Shown: positions 9,440 to 18,657, counted from the first letter of the stretch. The stretch is DNA of 64,000 nucleotides from JBBDMU01 sp040905685 (GCA_040905685.1 JBBDRB010000055.1:1-64000); one strand, 5' to 3'. Numbers and translations are program-made. The notes: generated by a model not told the origin, from the letters alone.

Positions 9440-10345
9440 ATGAGGATCATACATGCATTTCTATTAAAAAGCTTCCTGCTCATCATCATGATCGTGCAGG
9501 CCGGTGAAATCCAGGCTCAGCAAAACTCACGGGAGGGCATGAATATTGTCGTGATATTCGCTCATCCCGACGATGCGGAATCGAGGATGGGAGCCACAGC
9601 CTCGATGATGGCTCAGGCTGGGCATAATGTGAAATTTGTTGCCATTACCAACGGAAATGCCGGACACCAGGAACTGGGTGGCGGGATACTCGGATCCATT
9701 CGCAGGGGAGAGGCCGAAGAAGCCGCCCGCCGGTTGGGCATCGATCAATACGTCGTCATGGATAATAATGACGGGGAACTGCTGCCGGAAGTGCACATCC
9801 GCATGGATGTAATCCGGGAGATCCGCAATTGGGATGCCGATGTGGTATTTGGCCTGCGGCCATGGGATTACCATCCGGATCACCGCTATGCAGGTGTGCT
9901 GGTCCAGGATGCCGCTTATATGGTAGGCGTACCCAATCTGGTGTCCGATACCCCGGCCCTGGAACACAATCCGGTTTTCTTTTATATGTCGGACGGCTTC
10001 CAGAAACCCAACCCTTTTCAGCATGATGTAGTCGTGGGTATTGACAGCCATCTCGAGACCAAGGTAAGAGGCCTGGATGCCCATGTCTCCCAGATGTATG
10101 AATGGCTTCCCTGGATAGGGGGCTATCTGGATCAGGTTCCCGCCTCCGGGGAAGATCGCCTGGAATGGATGACAGGCCGTCAGGGGAATGTTTCGGATGA
10201 GCAGCGCCAGGGGCTGGTGAAATGGTATGGCGAAGACCGTGCCGCCCGGTTCAGTCACGCCGAATCCTTTGAGATCTGCGAATACGGACGCCGGCCAACC
10301 GAAGAGCTGATCCGTCAAATTTTCCCCATGCTGCCCGGGAATTAA
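9440..10345 (+). CDS. Secreted PIG-L/LmbE-family deacetylase
   Basis: 301 residues with a signal peptide ending near EIQAQQ. The PIG-L zinc motif AHPDD is at 41-45, and a second His-containing motif DYHPDHRYAG lies in the middle. Members of this family remove N-acetyl groups from amino sugars such as GlcNAc-PI, GlcNAc-inositol or chitobiose. Its place between DUF1080 and a ROK kinase suggests work on an N-acetylated sugar released in the periplasm (inference). The downstream ROK gene begins nine bases after the stop. Confidence 0.9.
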   Translation: MRIIHAFLLKSFLLIIMIVQAGEIQAQQNSREGMNIVVIFAHPDDAESRMGATASMMAQAGHNVKFVAITNGNAGHQELGGGILGSIRRGEAEEAARRLGIDQYVVMDNNDGELLPEVHIRMDVIREIRNWDADVVFGLRPWDYHPDHRYAGVLVQDAAYMVGVPNLVSDTPALEHNPVFFYMSDGFQKPNPFQHDVVVGIDSHLETKVRGLDAHVSQMYEWLPWIGGYLDQVPASGEDRLEWMTGRQGNVSDEQRQGLVKWYGEDRAARFSHAESFEICEYGRRPTEELIRQIFPMLPGN

Positions 10346-10354
10346 TCCTGTTTT

Positions 10355-11200
10355 ATGGATCTGATCGGCGTTGACCTGGGTGCGACCAATGTACGTGCAG
10401 CCCGGGTCCTTGACGGAAAGCTGGAAAAAGTTGCCCGACAAAAACTAAAAAAAGAAGGTTCGGCAGGGGTTATCTTCGACCAGATTACCGGGCTGATAAA
10501 CGAGGTGAAATCCGGTTCCGAGGAAGGGATCGGGATCGGCGTCCCCAGTGTAGTGGATGTGGAAAAGGGGATCGTCCGTGACGTGCAAAACATCCCCTCC
10601 TGGAAGGAAGTGCCGTTAAAGCAGATGCTGGAGGAGGCCTGTTCGGTTCCGGTCTGTGTGAACAACGATGCCAATTGTTTTGTTCTCGGGGAAACCTATT
10701 TCGGGAAAGCGCGGGGGTTCCGGAATGTGGTCGGGCTGATCATAGGCACGGGGATGGCGGCCGGACTGGTACTGGGGGGCCGTCTGCACGCCGGGCCGAA
10801 CTGCGGGGCCGGGGAGATCGGGATGATACCCTACCGGGATTCCATACTGGAGCATTACAGCGCCGGACAGTTTTTTGAGCGCCGGTATCATACCGACGGG
10901 AAAAAGGTCTTTCAGAAGGCCAGACAGGGTGACTCCAGGGCCCTGGACATGTATAAGGAATTTGGCACCCATGTCGGCAATGGCATTCTTGTCGCTCTAT
11001 ATGCCTATGACCCTGAGATCATCGTTCTCGGGGGTTCGGGCCGGCACGGCTACCCCTTTTTCCAGCAGAGCATGCGGGAGACGCTGAACAATTTTGCCTA
11101 TCAAAACTCCCTGAAAAAGATGGTTATCGAACTATCCGGTGACGACCATATGGCCCTGTTGGGAGCGGCCGCCCTGGTTCTGGATACACTCCATCCATAA
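10355..11200 (+). CDS. ROK-family sugar kinase
   Basis: 281 residues, cytoplasmic. The ATP-binding start GVDLGATNVRAARV (residues 5-18) and catalytic Asp in NNDANC (D105) are clear. The region is followed by GTGMAAGLVLGGRLHAG. The normal AGEIGH substrate-binding histidine is Met (GAGEIGM, about 152-157), and the zinc CxCGxxGC motif is absent, which marks a divergent ROK subgroup, so glucokinase or fructokinase activity cannot be assumed. Last gene of the Gfo/Idh-DUF1080-PIG-L-ROK operon. The stop codon is part of a small hairpin. Confidence 0.88.
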   Translation: MDLIGVDLGATNVRAARVLDGKLEKVARQKLKKEGSAGVIFDQITGLINEVKSGSEEGIGIGVPSVVDVEKGIVRDVQNIPSWKEVPLKQMLEEACSVPVCVNNDANCFVLGETYFGKARGFRNVVGLIIGTGMAAGLVLGGRLHAGPNCGAGEIGMIPYRDSILEHYSAGQFFERRYHTDGKKVFQKARQGDSRALDMYKEFGTHVGNGILVALYAYDPEIIVLGGSGRHGYPFFQQSMRETLNNFAYQNSLKKMVIELSGDDHMALLGAAALVLDTLHP

Positions 11201-11224
11201 GCCCTCTCCGGGCGGAGGGGCTTA
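11198..11224 (+). terminator. Possible terminator hairpin after the ROK kinase gene
   Basis: An imperfect inverted repeat overlaps the TAA of the kinase gene: 5' arm TAAGCCCTCTCC, loop GGGC, 3' arm GGAGGGGCTTA, with one bulge. Only a short T-containing stretch (CATATCTTTC) follows, so intrinsic termination would be weak. It sits where an operon end is expected, before the 200-base AT-rich region upstream of the sigma factor. Confidence 0.45.
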
Positions 11225-11296
11225 CATATCTTTCGGGGTGCATTAATAGTATAGTACTATAGTGTAACCTAGTTATGTAGTTACTCAGTATATTGC

Positions 11297-11327
11297 CTTT
11301 GTAAAAGATATTGAGTACTTTGTAAAA
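11297..11327 (+). repeat. Direct repeat CTTTGTAAAA x2 upstream of the sigma factor gene
   Basis: The ten bases CTTTGTAAAA occur at 11297-11306 and 11318-11327, exactly 21 bases (two helical turns) apart, about 100 bases before the sigma factor start. TTTG-containing elements are typical of Bacteroidota promoters, so these may be tandem promoter or activator elements. No function is shown by the sequence alone. Confidence 0.4.
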
Positions 11328-11332
11328 ATAAA

Positions 11333-11346
11333 TGTTAACGTTACCT
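11333..11346. promoter_or_regulatory. Candidate LacI-type operator upstream of sigma-SusC-SusD
   Basis: TGTTAACGTTACCT is a near-palindrome centred on CG, the pattern of LacI/CcpA-family operators. The left half-site TGTTAACG is repeated exactly in another candidate at 18658, before the lyase genes. It lies just downstream of the CTTTGTAAAA repeats, where a repressor would block transcription. No LacI-family gene is in the window, so the regulator is unknown. Confidence 0.35.
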
Positions 11347-11419
11347 ACATAAAAAAACAGAGTCAACCACCGATGCCAGAGCATCTGTTATCCTTTGCTT
11401 GTTTTATTATTAGCCTGTT

Positions 11420-12025
11420 ATGATAAATATGACGATCGACGTTCAAGAAAAAGTGGCCGATCAGGTAAGGCTCAACCGGGTCAGGAAAGGCGATGAAGAG
11501 GCCTTTGAAAAATTTTTTAAAGCATATAATGCTTATCTGACCAATTTTGCCTGGCAATTCCTCGGATCAAGAGCCATAGCCGAGGAATTGGTGCAGGATT
11601 TGTTTGCCGACATATGGGAAAACAGGGAGACCTGGCCGTGTGTCGGTGAATTGCGGCCTTACCTGTACAGGATCATTAAGGAAAAATGCCTCAACTGCCT
11701 GAAACGGCAGAAGATCAGGAATAAGTACGATGGTCAGTGGATGGAGCAGTGGGGAAGCGCTTCTAACGCCTTTGATGAGCATGAACGGGATCAGGAGGCC
11801 AGGATGGTTAGCCGGATAGTATTCAATGCCGTTGAAAATTTGCCTTACCGCAGTAAAATAACCTATAAGCTTAATAAATATGACGGCCTGACGTATCCGG
11901 AGATTGCCGTTGTTATGAACTTGCCCCTGAAAACGGTGGAATCCCGGATGGCCCGGGCCCTCAAACTGCTTCGGCAACGGCTGGCCTACCTCGGTCCCTT
12001 CATCATCGCAGTGGTGTTTGTCTAG
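11420..12025 (+). CDS. ECF sigma factor (Bacteroidota SusCD-associated type)
   Basis: 201 residues. Sigma region 2 is at about 20-90 (DEEAFEKFFKAYNAYLTNFAWQ, AEELVQDLFADIWENRE) and region 4 at about 135-190 (VENLPYRSKITYKLNKYDGLTYPEIA, then LPLKTVESRMARALKLLRQRL). The hydrophobic C-terminal tail (YLGPFIIAVVFV) is common in this group. Such sigma factors usually switch on the SusCD locus beside them under control of a FecR-like anti-sigma factor and an STN domain on SusC. Here no anti-sigma gene lies between it and SusC, and SusC lacks STN, so control must be different or encoded elsewhere. An ATG at 11429 is an alternative start. Confidence 0.92.
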   Translation: MINMTIDVQEKVADQVRLNRVRKGDEEAFEKFFKAYNAYLTNFAWQFLGSRAIAEELVQDLFADIWENRETWPCVGELRPYLYRIIKEKCLNCLKRQKIRNKYDGQWMEQWGSASNAFDEHERDQEARMVSRIVFNAVENLPYRSKITYKLNKYDGLTYPEIAVVMNLPLKTVESRMARALKLLRQRLAYLGPFIIAVVFV

Positions 12026-12159
12026 GGTTTATCCGGTTATTTTTTTTACATAAAAAGTATTTTTTTAATAAATATTAAGAAAAGATCAGGGTGATGGTCT
12101 TTTCGATTGCTTTAACCATACAGCACTCCAAATCCACCCTGCACATCAAATGATAACCT

Positions 12160-12231
12160 ATGAATGAAAAAATACAGCTCATCATGAAAAAAAAATTACA
12201 GTCAAAATCGAAAACAAGGAGAATGGTATGA
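12160..12231 (+). other. Short basic ORF (23 codons) overlapping the SusC start
   Basis: An ATG at 12160 opens a 23-codon frame rich in Lys/Arg (ending KSKTRRMV) whose TGA overlaps the SusC ATG as ATGA. It could be a leader peptide that couples translation to SusC, or chance. It is not in frame with SusC. The AAGGAG site for SusC (12216-12221) lies inside it. The rest of the 200-base gap after the sigma gene is AT-rich and shows no clear hairpin. Confidence 0.25.
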
Positions 12232-15200
12232 ATTTAAGTGTATTAATACGTAAGCTTTTGTTTTTAATGCTCTTTACGGTTCTGGGATTGCTCCCTGCAA
12301 CGTTAAGCGCACAAAACCAGAATATACAGGGAACGGTTACCGATGCGGACAACGAAGAGGCTTTGCCCGGGGTAAACATCCTGATACAGGGAACCTCAAT
12401 CGGTACGACCACAGACCTCGATGGAAATTATTCCCTGACGGTCCCAAATGATCAGAACGTGCTGGTGTTCTCTTATGTCGGATATGAGCGGCAGCTAATT
12501 GAAATTGAGGGCCGGACCAATATCAATGTGGCGATGGAGACCCGGCAGGTATTGGGCGAAGACATCGTCGTAGTGGGCTATGGCACCCGGGAGCGGGTTA
12601 ACCTTACCGGTTCCGTTGGTCTGGCCAGAAGCGAGCGGCTTGAGGGCCGTTCCATTGCCAACGTTGGGGAAGGGCTGCAGGGCGTAATCCCGAACCTGAA
12701 CATCACCGTTCCCAGTGGAGACCCTACGCAGGGACCCAGTTTTAATATTCGGGGATATGAGTCTATATCAGGGGGTTCGCCGCTGATCCTGGTGGACGGT
12801 ATTCCCATGAACCTGAATAGAATTAATCCCAATGACATTGAAAGCGTCAGTGTTCTGAAAGATGCTGCAGCCGCGGCCATTTACGGGGCCAGGGGTGCTT
12901 TTGGTGTAATACTGGTGGAGACAAAAAAAGGGCAGCGCGGGGAGCGGATCAACGTCTCGTTGAACAGCCAGTTCTCCCAGGCCACCCCGATTTTGAACAT
13001 GGATCCAATTACCGACCCTCATCAGTTTGTCCTGGCCAGAAACCGGGCCAATCAACGAACATCGGGAACGGACAGCTACGATCAGGATTATATTGACGGA
13101 ACACAGGCCTGGTCTGAAAATCCTACCCAGGAAAATGCCTGGGGCGTCTATGAGGGAAATCTTCGCCATTATGGGTTCAATGACTATCACAACAGTCTGG
13201 TAACCGACTGGCAGCCTACCCAGCAGCATGATCTGAGCATCTCCGGCGGGGGTGAAAATTCGACCTATTATGTTTCTCTGGGTCATTTTAATAAAGACGG
13301 TTATCTAAGGCAGAATAACGAAAAATTCAACAGGAACAATGTTTTGGTTGACGCCGCCTTTGATATTACCGACTGGCTGACCCTGGAAGAGAGGGTCCAG
13401 TATGACACGGAACGCAGCAATAAGCCTCACTTTTACAACTGGGATGTGAACATCAATACCCTGGCCCGGGTGAACCCGATCATGCCGGTGCAGTTCCCGG
13501 ACCTGGACCATTATCTGGTACCCGGAGACCGGGAGGATTACGAGCAGTACATTGGAATGTATTTTGGAGGCACGAACTTCTTCCCTTATCTGGAAGATGG
13601 CGGTCGTCAGCAATTTACCAACAACGACCTCTTTCTTAAGCAAGGGGTAACCTTGCGGCCGCTCAATAACCTGCAAGTCCGCTCTGATTTTACCTTCAAT
13701 CAATACAGCCGCAATTACCAGGATGTAGCCAGCAAGATTGATGTGGTCAATACCGACCTGACCAATATGCAGGTCAGCAATGGCTTTAGCGGGGATGACT
13801 GGATTGATAACCGGAACAATTCCAATCAATACTATGTGTTTAATGCCTACGCCGAATACGAGTTCGATCAGTTTGAGAGCCATGATCTGACGGCCATGGT
13901 TGGCTTTAACCAGGAATGGGGCTTAAACTCCTATCAGAGAGCCCAGGCCCGGGCACTGATCACGCCTCAGATTACCGATCTGAACGCAACGGTGGGATCT
14001 CAGCATACCTACGGAAGCTCTTCGGATATAGCCATGCGCGGGGCATTTTACCGATTGAATTACATATTTGACAGCCGGTATCTGGTAGAATTAAATGGCC
14101 GCTACGATGGAACCTCCCGTTTCCCCGAAGAAGACCGTTTCGGATTCTTTCCATCTTTCTCGGCAGGTTGGATCGTGTCCAATGAGGGTTTTATGTCCGG
14201 TACCGGTGATATTCTGGATGTGCTGAAATTCCGGGCTTCCTACGGAACGCTGGGCAACCAGGATGTTGAAACTTCTGGTGGTGATCCAATTTATTATCCA
14301 TACATCCCTACCATGGGCATTGGTCAGTCCCCCTATATCATGACAAGTGGTCAGATCCCGTATGTGAACCCGGCCGGACTGGTAAGCCCGACCTTAACCT
14401 GGGAAAGTGTAACCTCCCAGAATGTAGGTTTGGATATTACCATGTTTGACGGGAAGCTGGATTTGGTATTTGATGTATATAGCCGGGAGACCAAAGATAT
14501 GCTGATGAGCGTAAACTTCCCCAGCATCCTGGGTACCGGCGCTCCAGAACAAAATGCGGCTGATTTAAAAACTACCGGATGGGAGCTGGAATTAAACTGG
14601 CGTCAGGTGGTTAACAATGACTTCCAGTATAACGTCGGCCTTGCCTTATCGGACTGGACCGCTGAGATCACCAAGTTCGACAATCCCAACGGTTCGCTCA
14701 GTAATTACCGTGAGGGCGAAAAACTCGGGGAAATCTGGGGTTATGAAACCGTGGGCATTTTCCAGACCGAAGATGAAGTCGCCAATCATGTCGATCAGTC
14801 AAGTTTAGGAGCAAACTGGAGGCCGGGCGATATCAAGTATGCCGACCTGGACGGTGATGGCGAAATTACCTCCGGAAGCAATACCGTAGATGATCCGGGC
14901 GACCGAAAAGTAATTGGCAACAGCAACCCCCGGGGGAGCTTCGGCATCAATACCGGCGTCAACTACAAAGGTTTCGGACTCTCCACCTTTTTCCAGGGTA
15001 TTATTCAGCGGGACCACTGGCCGACCTCGGGCAACTGGACCTGGTTTTTTCCGTTCAACGCCGGACATGTTGAGAACTATTTTATAACCGATACCTGGAC
15101 GGAAGATAACCGGGACGCCTATTTCCCGGCCGCCCATGTTTCGACCAATGATGGAAAGAACCGGCACGTGCAGTCCCGCTTCATACAGAATGCGGGTTTC

Positions 15201-15428
15201 ATCAGGTTGAAAAACCTCACCTTAAGTTATGATGTGCCCATCAGCCTGACCGAACGAATTGGATTGAGCCAGGCTCAATTTTTCCTGACGGGGATGAACT
15301 TATGGGAATATTCACCCATTCGTAAGCCTCTTGACCCAGAGTCTATCTTCAATGCCGGGTCTAATAATGGAGCTATTGCATATCCTATGCAACGCATATT
15401 CACAATAGGAACCAGTATATCCTTATAA
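12228..15428 (+). CDS. SusC/RagA-family TonB-dependent outer-membrane transporter
   Basis: 1066 residues with a signal peptide (LLFLMLFTVLGLLPATLSAQ). A carboxypeptidase-D-like regulatory domain occupies about 27-110 (IQGTVTDADNEEALPGVNIL). It is followed by a TonB-like VVVGYGTRERVNLTGSV segment, the plug domain (PSFNIRGYESISGGSPLILV, VLKDAAAAAIYGARGAFGV) and a long beta-barrel ending in an aromatic/hydrophobic C-terminus (RIFTIGTSISL). It imports oligosaccharides together with SusD. The start is fixed by AAGGAG six bases before the ATG. There is no N-terminal STN signalling domain. SusD follows after ten bases. Confidence 0.96.
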   Translation: MNLSVLIRKLLFLMLFTVLGLLPATLSAQNQNIQGTVTDADNEEALPGVNILIQGTSIGTTTDLDGNYSLTVPNDQNVLVFSYVGYERQLIEIEGRTNINVAMETRQVLGEDIVVVGYGTRERVNLTGSVGLARSERLEGRSIANVGEGLQGVIPNLNITVPSGDPTQGPSFNIRGYESISGGSPLILVDGIPMNLNRINPNDIESVSVLKDAAAAAIYGARGAFGVILVETKKGQRGERINVSLNSQFSQATPILNMDPITDPHQFVLARNRANQRTSGTDSYDQDYIDGTQAWSENPTQENAWGVYEGNLRHYGFNDYHNSLVTDWQPTQQHDLSISGGGENSTYYVSLGHFNKDGYLRQNNEKFNRNNVLVDAAFDITDWLTLEERVQYDTERSNKPHFYNWDVNINTLARVNPIMPVQFPDLDHYLVPGDREDYEQYIGMYFGGTNFFPYLEDGGRQQFTNNDLFLKQGVTLRPLNNLQVRSDFTFNQYSRNYQDVASKIDVVNTDLTNMQVSNGFSGDDWIDNRNNSNQYYVFNAYAEYEFDQFESHDLTAMVGFNQEWGLNSYQRAQARALITPQITDLNATVGSQHTYGSSSDIAMRGAFYRLNYIFDSRYLVELNGRYDGTSRFPEEDRFGFFPSFSAGWIVSNEGFMSGTGDILDVLKFRASYGTLGNQDVETSGGDPIYYPYIPTMGIGQSPYIMTSGQIPYVNPAGLVSPTLTWESVTSQNVGLDITMFDGKLDLVFDVYSRETKDMLMSVNFPSILGTGAPEQNAADLKTTGWELELNWRQVVNNDFQYNVGLALSDWTAEITKFDNPNGSLSNYREGEKLGEIWGYETVGIFQTEDEVANHVDQSSLGANWRPGDIKYADLDGDGEITSGSNTVDDPGDRKVIGNSNPRGSFGINTGVNYKGFGLSTFFQGIIQRDHWPTSGNWTWFFPFNAGHVENYFITDTWTEDNRDAYFPAAHVSTNDGKNRHVQSRFIQNAGFIRLKNLTLSYDVPISLTERIGLSQAQFFLTGMNLWEYSPIRKPLDPESIFNAGSNNGAIAYPMQRIFTIGTSISL

Positions 15429-15438
15429 AATTTTAAAT

Positions 15439-17214
15439 ATGAGAATTATGAAAAAATTTAATTTAAACTATAGTTTACTCTTTGTTGCACTACTGGTGTT
15501 CAGCGGCTGCAATGATGATTTTTTGAACAGGTCGCCGCTGGACCAGGTCAGCAGCGAAACATTCTGGAATACCGAGAATGATTTGATGGTGTATAATAAC
15601 AACTTCTATAACCGGGCCAGGAATGATCATAATATTCCTATTTTGTTGGGTCACCATGAGGGGTTCGGTAGTCACGAGGTTGGAATGTTAATCCAGGATG
15701 GATTTACCGACAATCTGGCTCCCCACCACGAAAGGAATAGCCGGTATGCCCAGGTCCGGGCCGGCAAGCATAACGTCTCGGGCGGTTCGCAATGGCAGGG
15801 CTATAGGGGTTGGGATTTTGTCCGCAGTATCAATGTGGGCCTCGCAAATTATGACAATGCCGATATACCCCAGGCGGATATCAATAAATATGCCGGGGAG
15901 GCCAGGCTTTTCAGGGGCTGGTTTTATGGTGAAAAAGTAGCCAAATTTGGTGATGTCCCCTGGGTTGACCGGGAATTGAACATTGATTCGGAAGAATTAT
16001 TTGCTGCAAGAACCCCAAGGATTGAAGCTATGGATAATGTGCTGGCCGATCTGGACTTTGCCGCCGAATGGATGCCGGATGACTGGAATGACGGCAATGC
16101 ACCGGGCCGGCTGAACCGGTGGGCCGCCCTGCTGATTAAATCCAGGGTGGCCTTATTTGAGGGCACCTTTAGAAAGTACCACGGGTTACCGGACTCTGAG
16201 AAGTTTCTTCGGGCCGCTGCCGATGCGGCAGAAGAACTTATGGTAGACGGACCCTATTCATTGTACAACACCGGCAATCCGGATACCGATTACAATGCCT
16301 ACCATCGCATGCTGGACCTGAGCGGCAATCCCGAGGTCATGGCCTGGAGAAAATATGAATTGGGTGTGTTCACCAATCACGTGCAGAGTTACTATTCGTA
16401 TACCGGCGGTGCCACCAAAAGTATGGTGGAAGATTATCTGGATACGGACGGAATGCCCATTACCCTTTCCAATCTTTATGAGGGTGATGATACGATAGAG
16501 GATGTCTTTGTAAACCGGGATCCCAGACTGCGGCAAACCATCCTGCATCCGGATGACAAGGCCGTATACCAGTACCATGCCGGCGATTCCCATGAATACC
16601 CCAAGCTTCTCGGTCAAAGCGGGCGAACATCGTCAACGGGATACCACGTCATCAAGCATTATATGGCCGAAGACCTTATCGGCAAGGCGTATAATCAGGG
16701 TGAATATCCGGCTATTATACTGCGGTTTGCCGAAGCATTGCTGAATTATGCCGAAGCCAGGGAAGAACTCGGCGAGCTTACCCAGAACGATCTGGACATC
16801 AGCATTAATCTCCTGCGGGACCGTGTAAATATGCCGCACCTGACGTTGAGTCCGCCCATGGATCCAAGGTATGCAGATGACGGCATTTCCGCCGTTCTGG
16901 TTGAAATCCGGCGGGAGCGCAGGGTTGAATTATTTGGGGAAGGCTACCGCTATTATGACCTGCTGCGCTGGAAACAGGGCAAAAAACTGGAAGAACCGGA
17001 TCTGGGCATTCACTTTGATGCGGCCGCCGAGGCTCGTTATGACGGTCATGAAATCCAGACCACGATGGTTAACGGAAGGCCTTATGTGGATGTTTACGCG
17101 GGGACCGACTGGGCTGATCCGGTATTTGACGAAAGCAAGCATTACCTGTGGCCCATACCGATAAATGAGATCTCCCAGAATCCGGCTATCGGACAAAATC
17201 CGGGCTGGGAATAA
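15439..17214 (+). CDS. SusD/RagB-family glycan-binding lipoprotein
   Basis: 591 residues with lipobox VFSGC; an in-frame ATG at 15448 is a second possible start. The sequence opens with DDFLNRSPLDQVSSETFWNTENDLM, the usual SusD N-terminus. TPR-like helices follow (GEARLFRGWFYGEKVAKFGDVPWV), and the C-terminal RagB block is present (EIRRERRVELFGEGYRYYDLLRWKQG, then YLWPIPINEISQNPAIGQNPGW). It captures the oligosaccharide at the cell surface and hands it to SusC. Transcription probably ends at the strong hairpin 22 bases past the stop. Confidence 0.96.
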   Translation: MRIMKKFNLNYSLLFVALLVFSGCNDDFLNRSPLDQVSSETFWNTENDLMVYNNNFYNRARNDHNIPILLGHHEGFGSHEVGMLIQDGFTDNLAPHHERNSRYAQVRAGKHNVSGGSQWQGYRGWDFVRSINVGLANYDNADIPQADINKYAGEARLFRGWFYGEKVAKFGDVPWVDRELNIDSEELFAARTPRIEAMDNVLADLDFAAEWMPDDWNDGNAPGRLNRWAALLIKSRVALFEGTFRKYHGLPDSEKFLRAAADAAEELMVDGPYSLYNTGNPDTDYNAYHRMLDLSGNPEVMAWRKYELGVFTNHVQSYYSYTGGATKSMVEDYLDTDGMPITLSNLYEGDDTIEDVFVNRDPRLRQTILHPDDKAVYQYHAGDSHEYPKLLGQSGRTSSTGYHVIKHYMAEDLIGKAYNQGEYPAIILRFAEALLNYAEAREELGELTQNDLDISINLLRDRVNMPHLTLSPPMDPRYADDGISAVLVEIRRERRVELFGEGYRYYDLLRWKQGKKLEEPDLGIHFDAAAEARYDGHEIQTTMVNGRPYVDVYAGTDWADPVFDESKHYLWPIPINEISQNPAIGQNPGWE

Positions 17215-17235
17215 GCGCCGTTTACCAACAGGAAA

Positions 17236-17297
17236 GAAGGTAACCGGATCCGCTGGCTTCTCGCAGCCACGGGGTCCGGTTGCCTTCTGTTTATTTA
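17236..17297 (+). terminator. Strong hairpin terminator after SusD
   Basis: A 16-base stem with few G-T pairs: GAAGGTAACCGGATCC at 17236-17251 pairs with 17272-17287 around a 20-base loop, followed by TGTTTATTTA. It separates the sigma-SusCD transcript from the lyase genes downstream, which therefore need their own promoter or readthrough. Confidence 0.75.
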
Positions 17298-17383
17298 CCG
17301 GACGGACAGAGGGGATACAAGTCTAGCTATGTATTCCCTTTTTTATTACATTGCGTTTCAAATTTCAAGAGAAATTAATTTAT

Positions 17384-18625
17384 ATGAAACAGATGTTTGC
17401 TGAATCTTACAAAAAAGCCCTTTCTTTCTCTCTGCTGCTGCTCCTGACTATTTCCTGTCAGCAAATAACGGACGAAGAAATATCATCCCGGCTGTCTATG
17501 TGGGACCTTTCCCATATGCAGATGGTCAAACATAGTCTGAACGAAGAGGATGATTTTTACAGACCGGCTTATGAACAGCTTATCGAAAACGCCGAATCAG
17601 AATTGAATAAGGGGCCCTGGTCGGTAACCTTTAAGGATATCATCCCTCCCGGTGGGACCAAACATGATTACATGAGTATGGGACCCTATTGGTGGCCGGA
17701 CTCAACGAAGGCTGATGGTCTGCCTTATATCAGAAAAGACGGCGTCGCCAAACCTGAGAACCGGATGGACCGGACCCAGCTTGGCGGTTTGTTCAATGGA
17801 GTCAGGACCCTCTCGCTGGCCTGGTTTTTTTCTGATGACCGTAAATATGCCGATAGGGCTGTCGAATTGCTGCACGTTTGGTTTATCGATGAAGACACCC
17901 GGATGAATCCCCATCTGGAATACGCCCAGGCTATTCCCGGTCGCACCGACGGACGAGGCATTGGAATTATTGACGCCCGGTCCATATATGACCTGGTGGA
18001 CAGCATCACCCTTCTGGAAAGGTCCTCCGCATTTGACCAGGCCGACAAAGCGGAGATCAGGCAGTGGTTTACCGATTACCGGAACTGGCTGGTTGACAGC
18101 CAGCATGGAAAAGACATGGATGTCTACGTCAACAACCATTCCACGGCCTATGACGCCCAGGTCAGCAGCATTGCCCGGTACCTGGGAGATGACGAGTTTG
18201 TCCGGCAAAAGATTAGTGCGGTCCCTGAAAACCGGATGAACCATATGATTGAAGCCGATGGCAGCCAGCCTCATGAACTGAGGCGTACCCGGGGCCTGAG
18301 CTATTCGGTGAGCAATCTCCGGAACTTTTATAATTCCGGTGAAATGGGCCTGAAAGTCGGGGTCGATATTTTTGGCTATGCGAATCCGGAAGGCGGCTCT
18401 CTGAAGAATGCACTTGACTTTATGATTCAGTACATTGGCAAACCAGACACCTTTCCCTATGAGCAGATCTCCAATTGGGAGTCGGCAGAAAACGGACTTG
18501 GGATCCTGATTTACCGGGCCGGCCGGTATTTCAATGACCCGGAATATCAAAGGTTATGGGAAGAGTCTTTCGCGGAAAAACTGGAAAGGGATTGGATTCT
18601 TATGGTTATGCCGGGGCTGGAATAA
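17384..18625 (+). CDS. Alginate-lyase-fold polysaccharide lyase (PL38/PL5-like lipoprotein)
   Basis: 413 residues from the ATG at 17384. An upstream TTG at 17351 is open, but this ATG starts the lipoprotein signal (LLLLLTISC, Cys 25). The alginate_lyase (alpha/alpha-toroid) fold is shown by KHDYMSMGPYWWPD (about 93-106), FNGVRTLSLAWFF and the NNHSTAYDAQ motif at 250-259, where N251/H252 and Y256 match the catalytic Asn-His-Tyr region of this fold. PL38 members degrade glucuronan and PL5 members alginate, so the substrate is a beta-1,4-linked uronate polymer, more likely glucuronan-like. First catabolic gene after the SusCD terminator; the lipid anchor suggests surface or periplasmic action. 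Confidence 0.85.
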   Translation: MKQMFAESYKKALSFSLLLLLTISCQQITDEEISSRLSMWDLSHMQMVKHSLNEEDDFYRPAYEQLIENAESELNKGPWSVTFKDIIPPGGTKHDYMSMGPYWWPDSTKADGLPYIRKDGVAKPENRMDRTQLGGLFNGVRTLSLAWFFSDDRKYADRAVELLHVWFIDEDTRMNPHLEYAQAIPGRTDGRGIGIIDARSIYDLVDSITLLERSSAFDQADKAEIRQWFTDYRNWLVDSQHGKDMDVYVNNHSTAYDAQVSSIARYLGDDEFVRQKISAVPENRMNHMIEADGSQPHELRRTRGLSYSVSNLRNFYNSGEMGLKVGVDIFGYANPEGGSLKNALDFMIQYIGKPDTFPYEQISNWESAENGLGILIYRAGRYFNDPEYQRLWEESFAEKLERDWILMVMPGLE

Positions 18626-18657
18626 AAAACACAGGGACCGGGCGGTTCACCTTTTAA

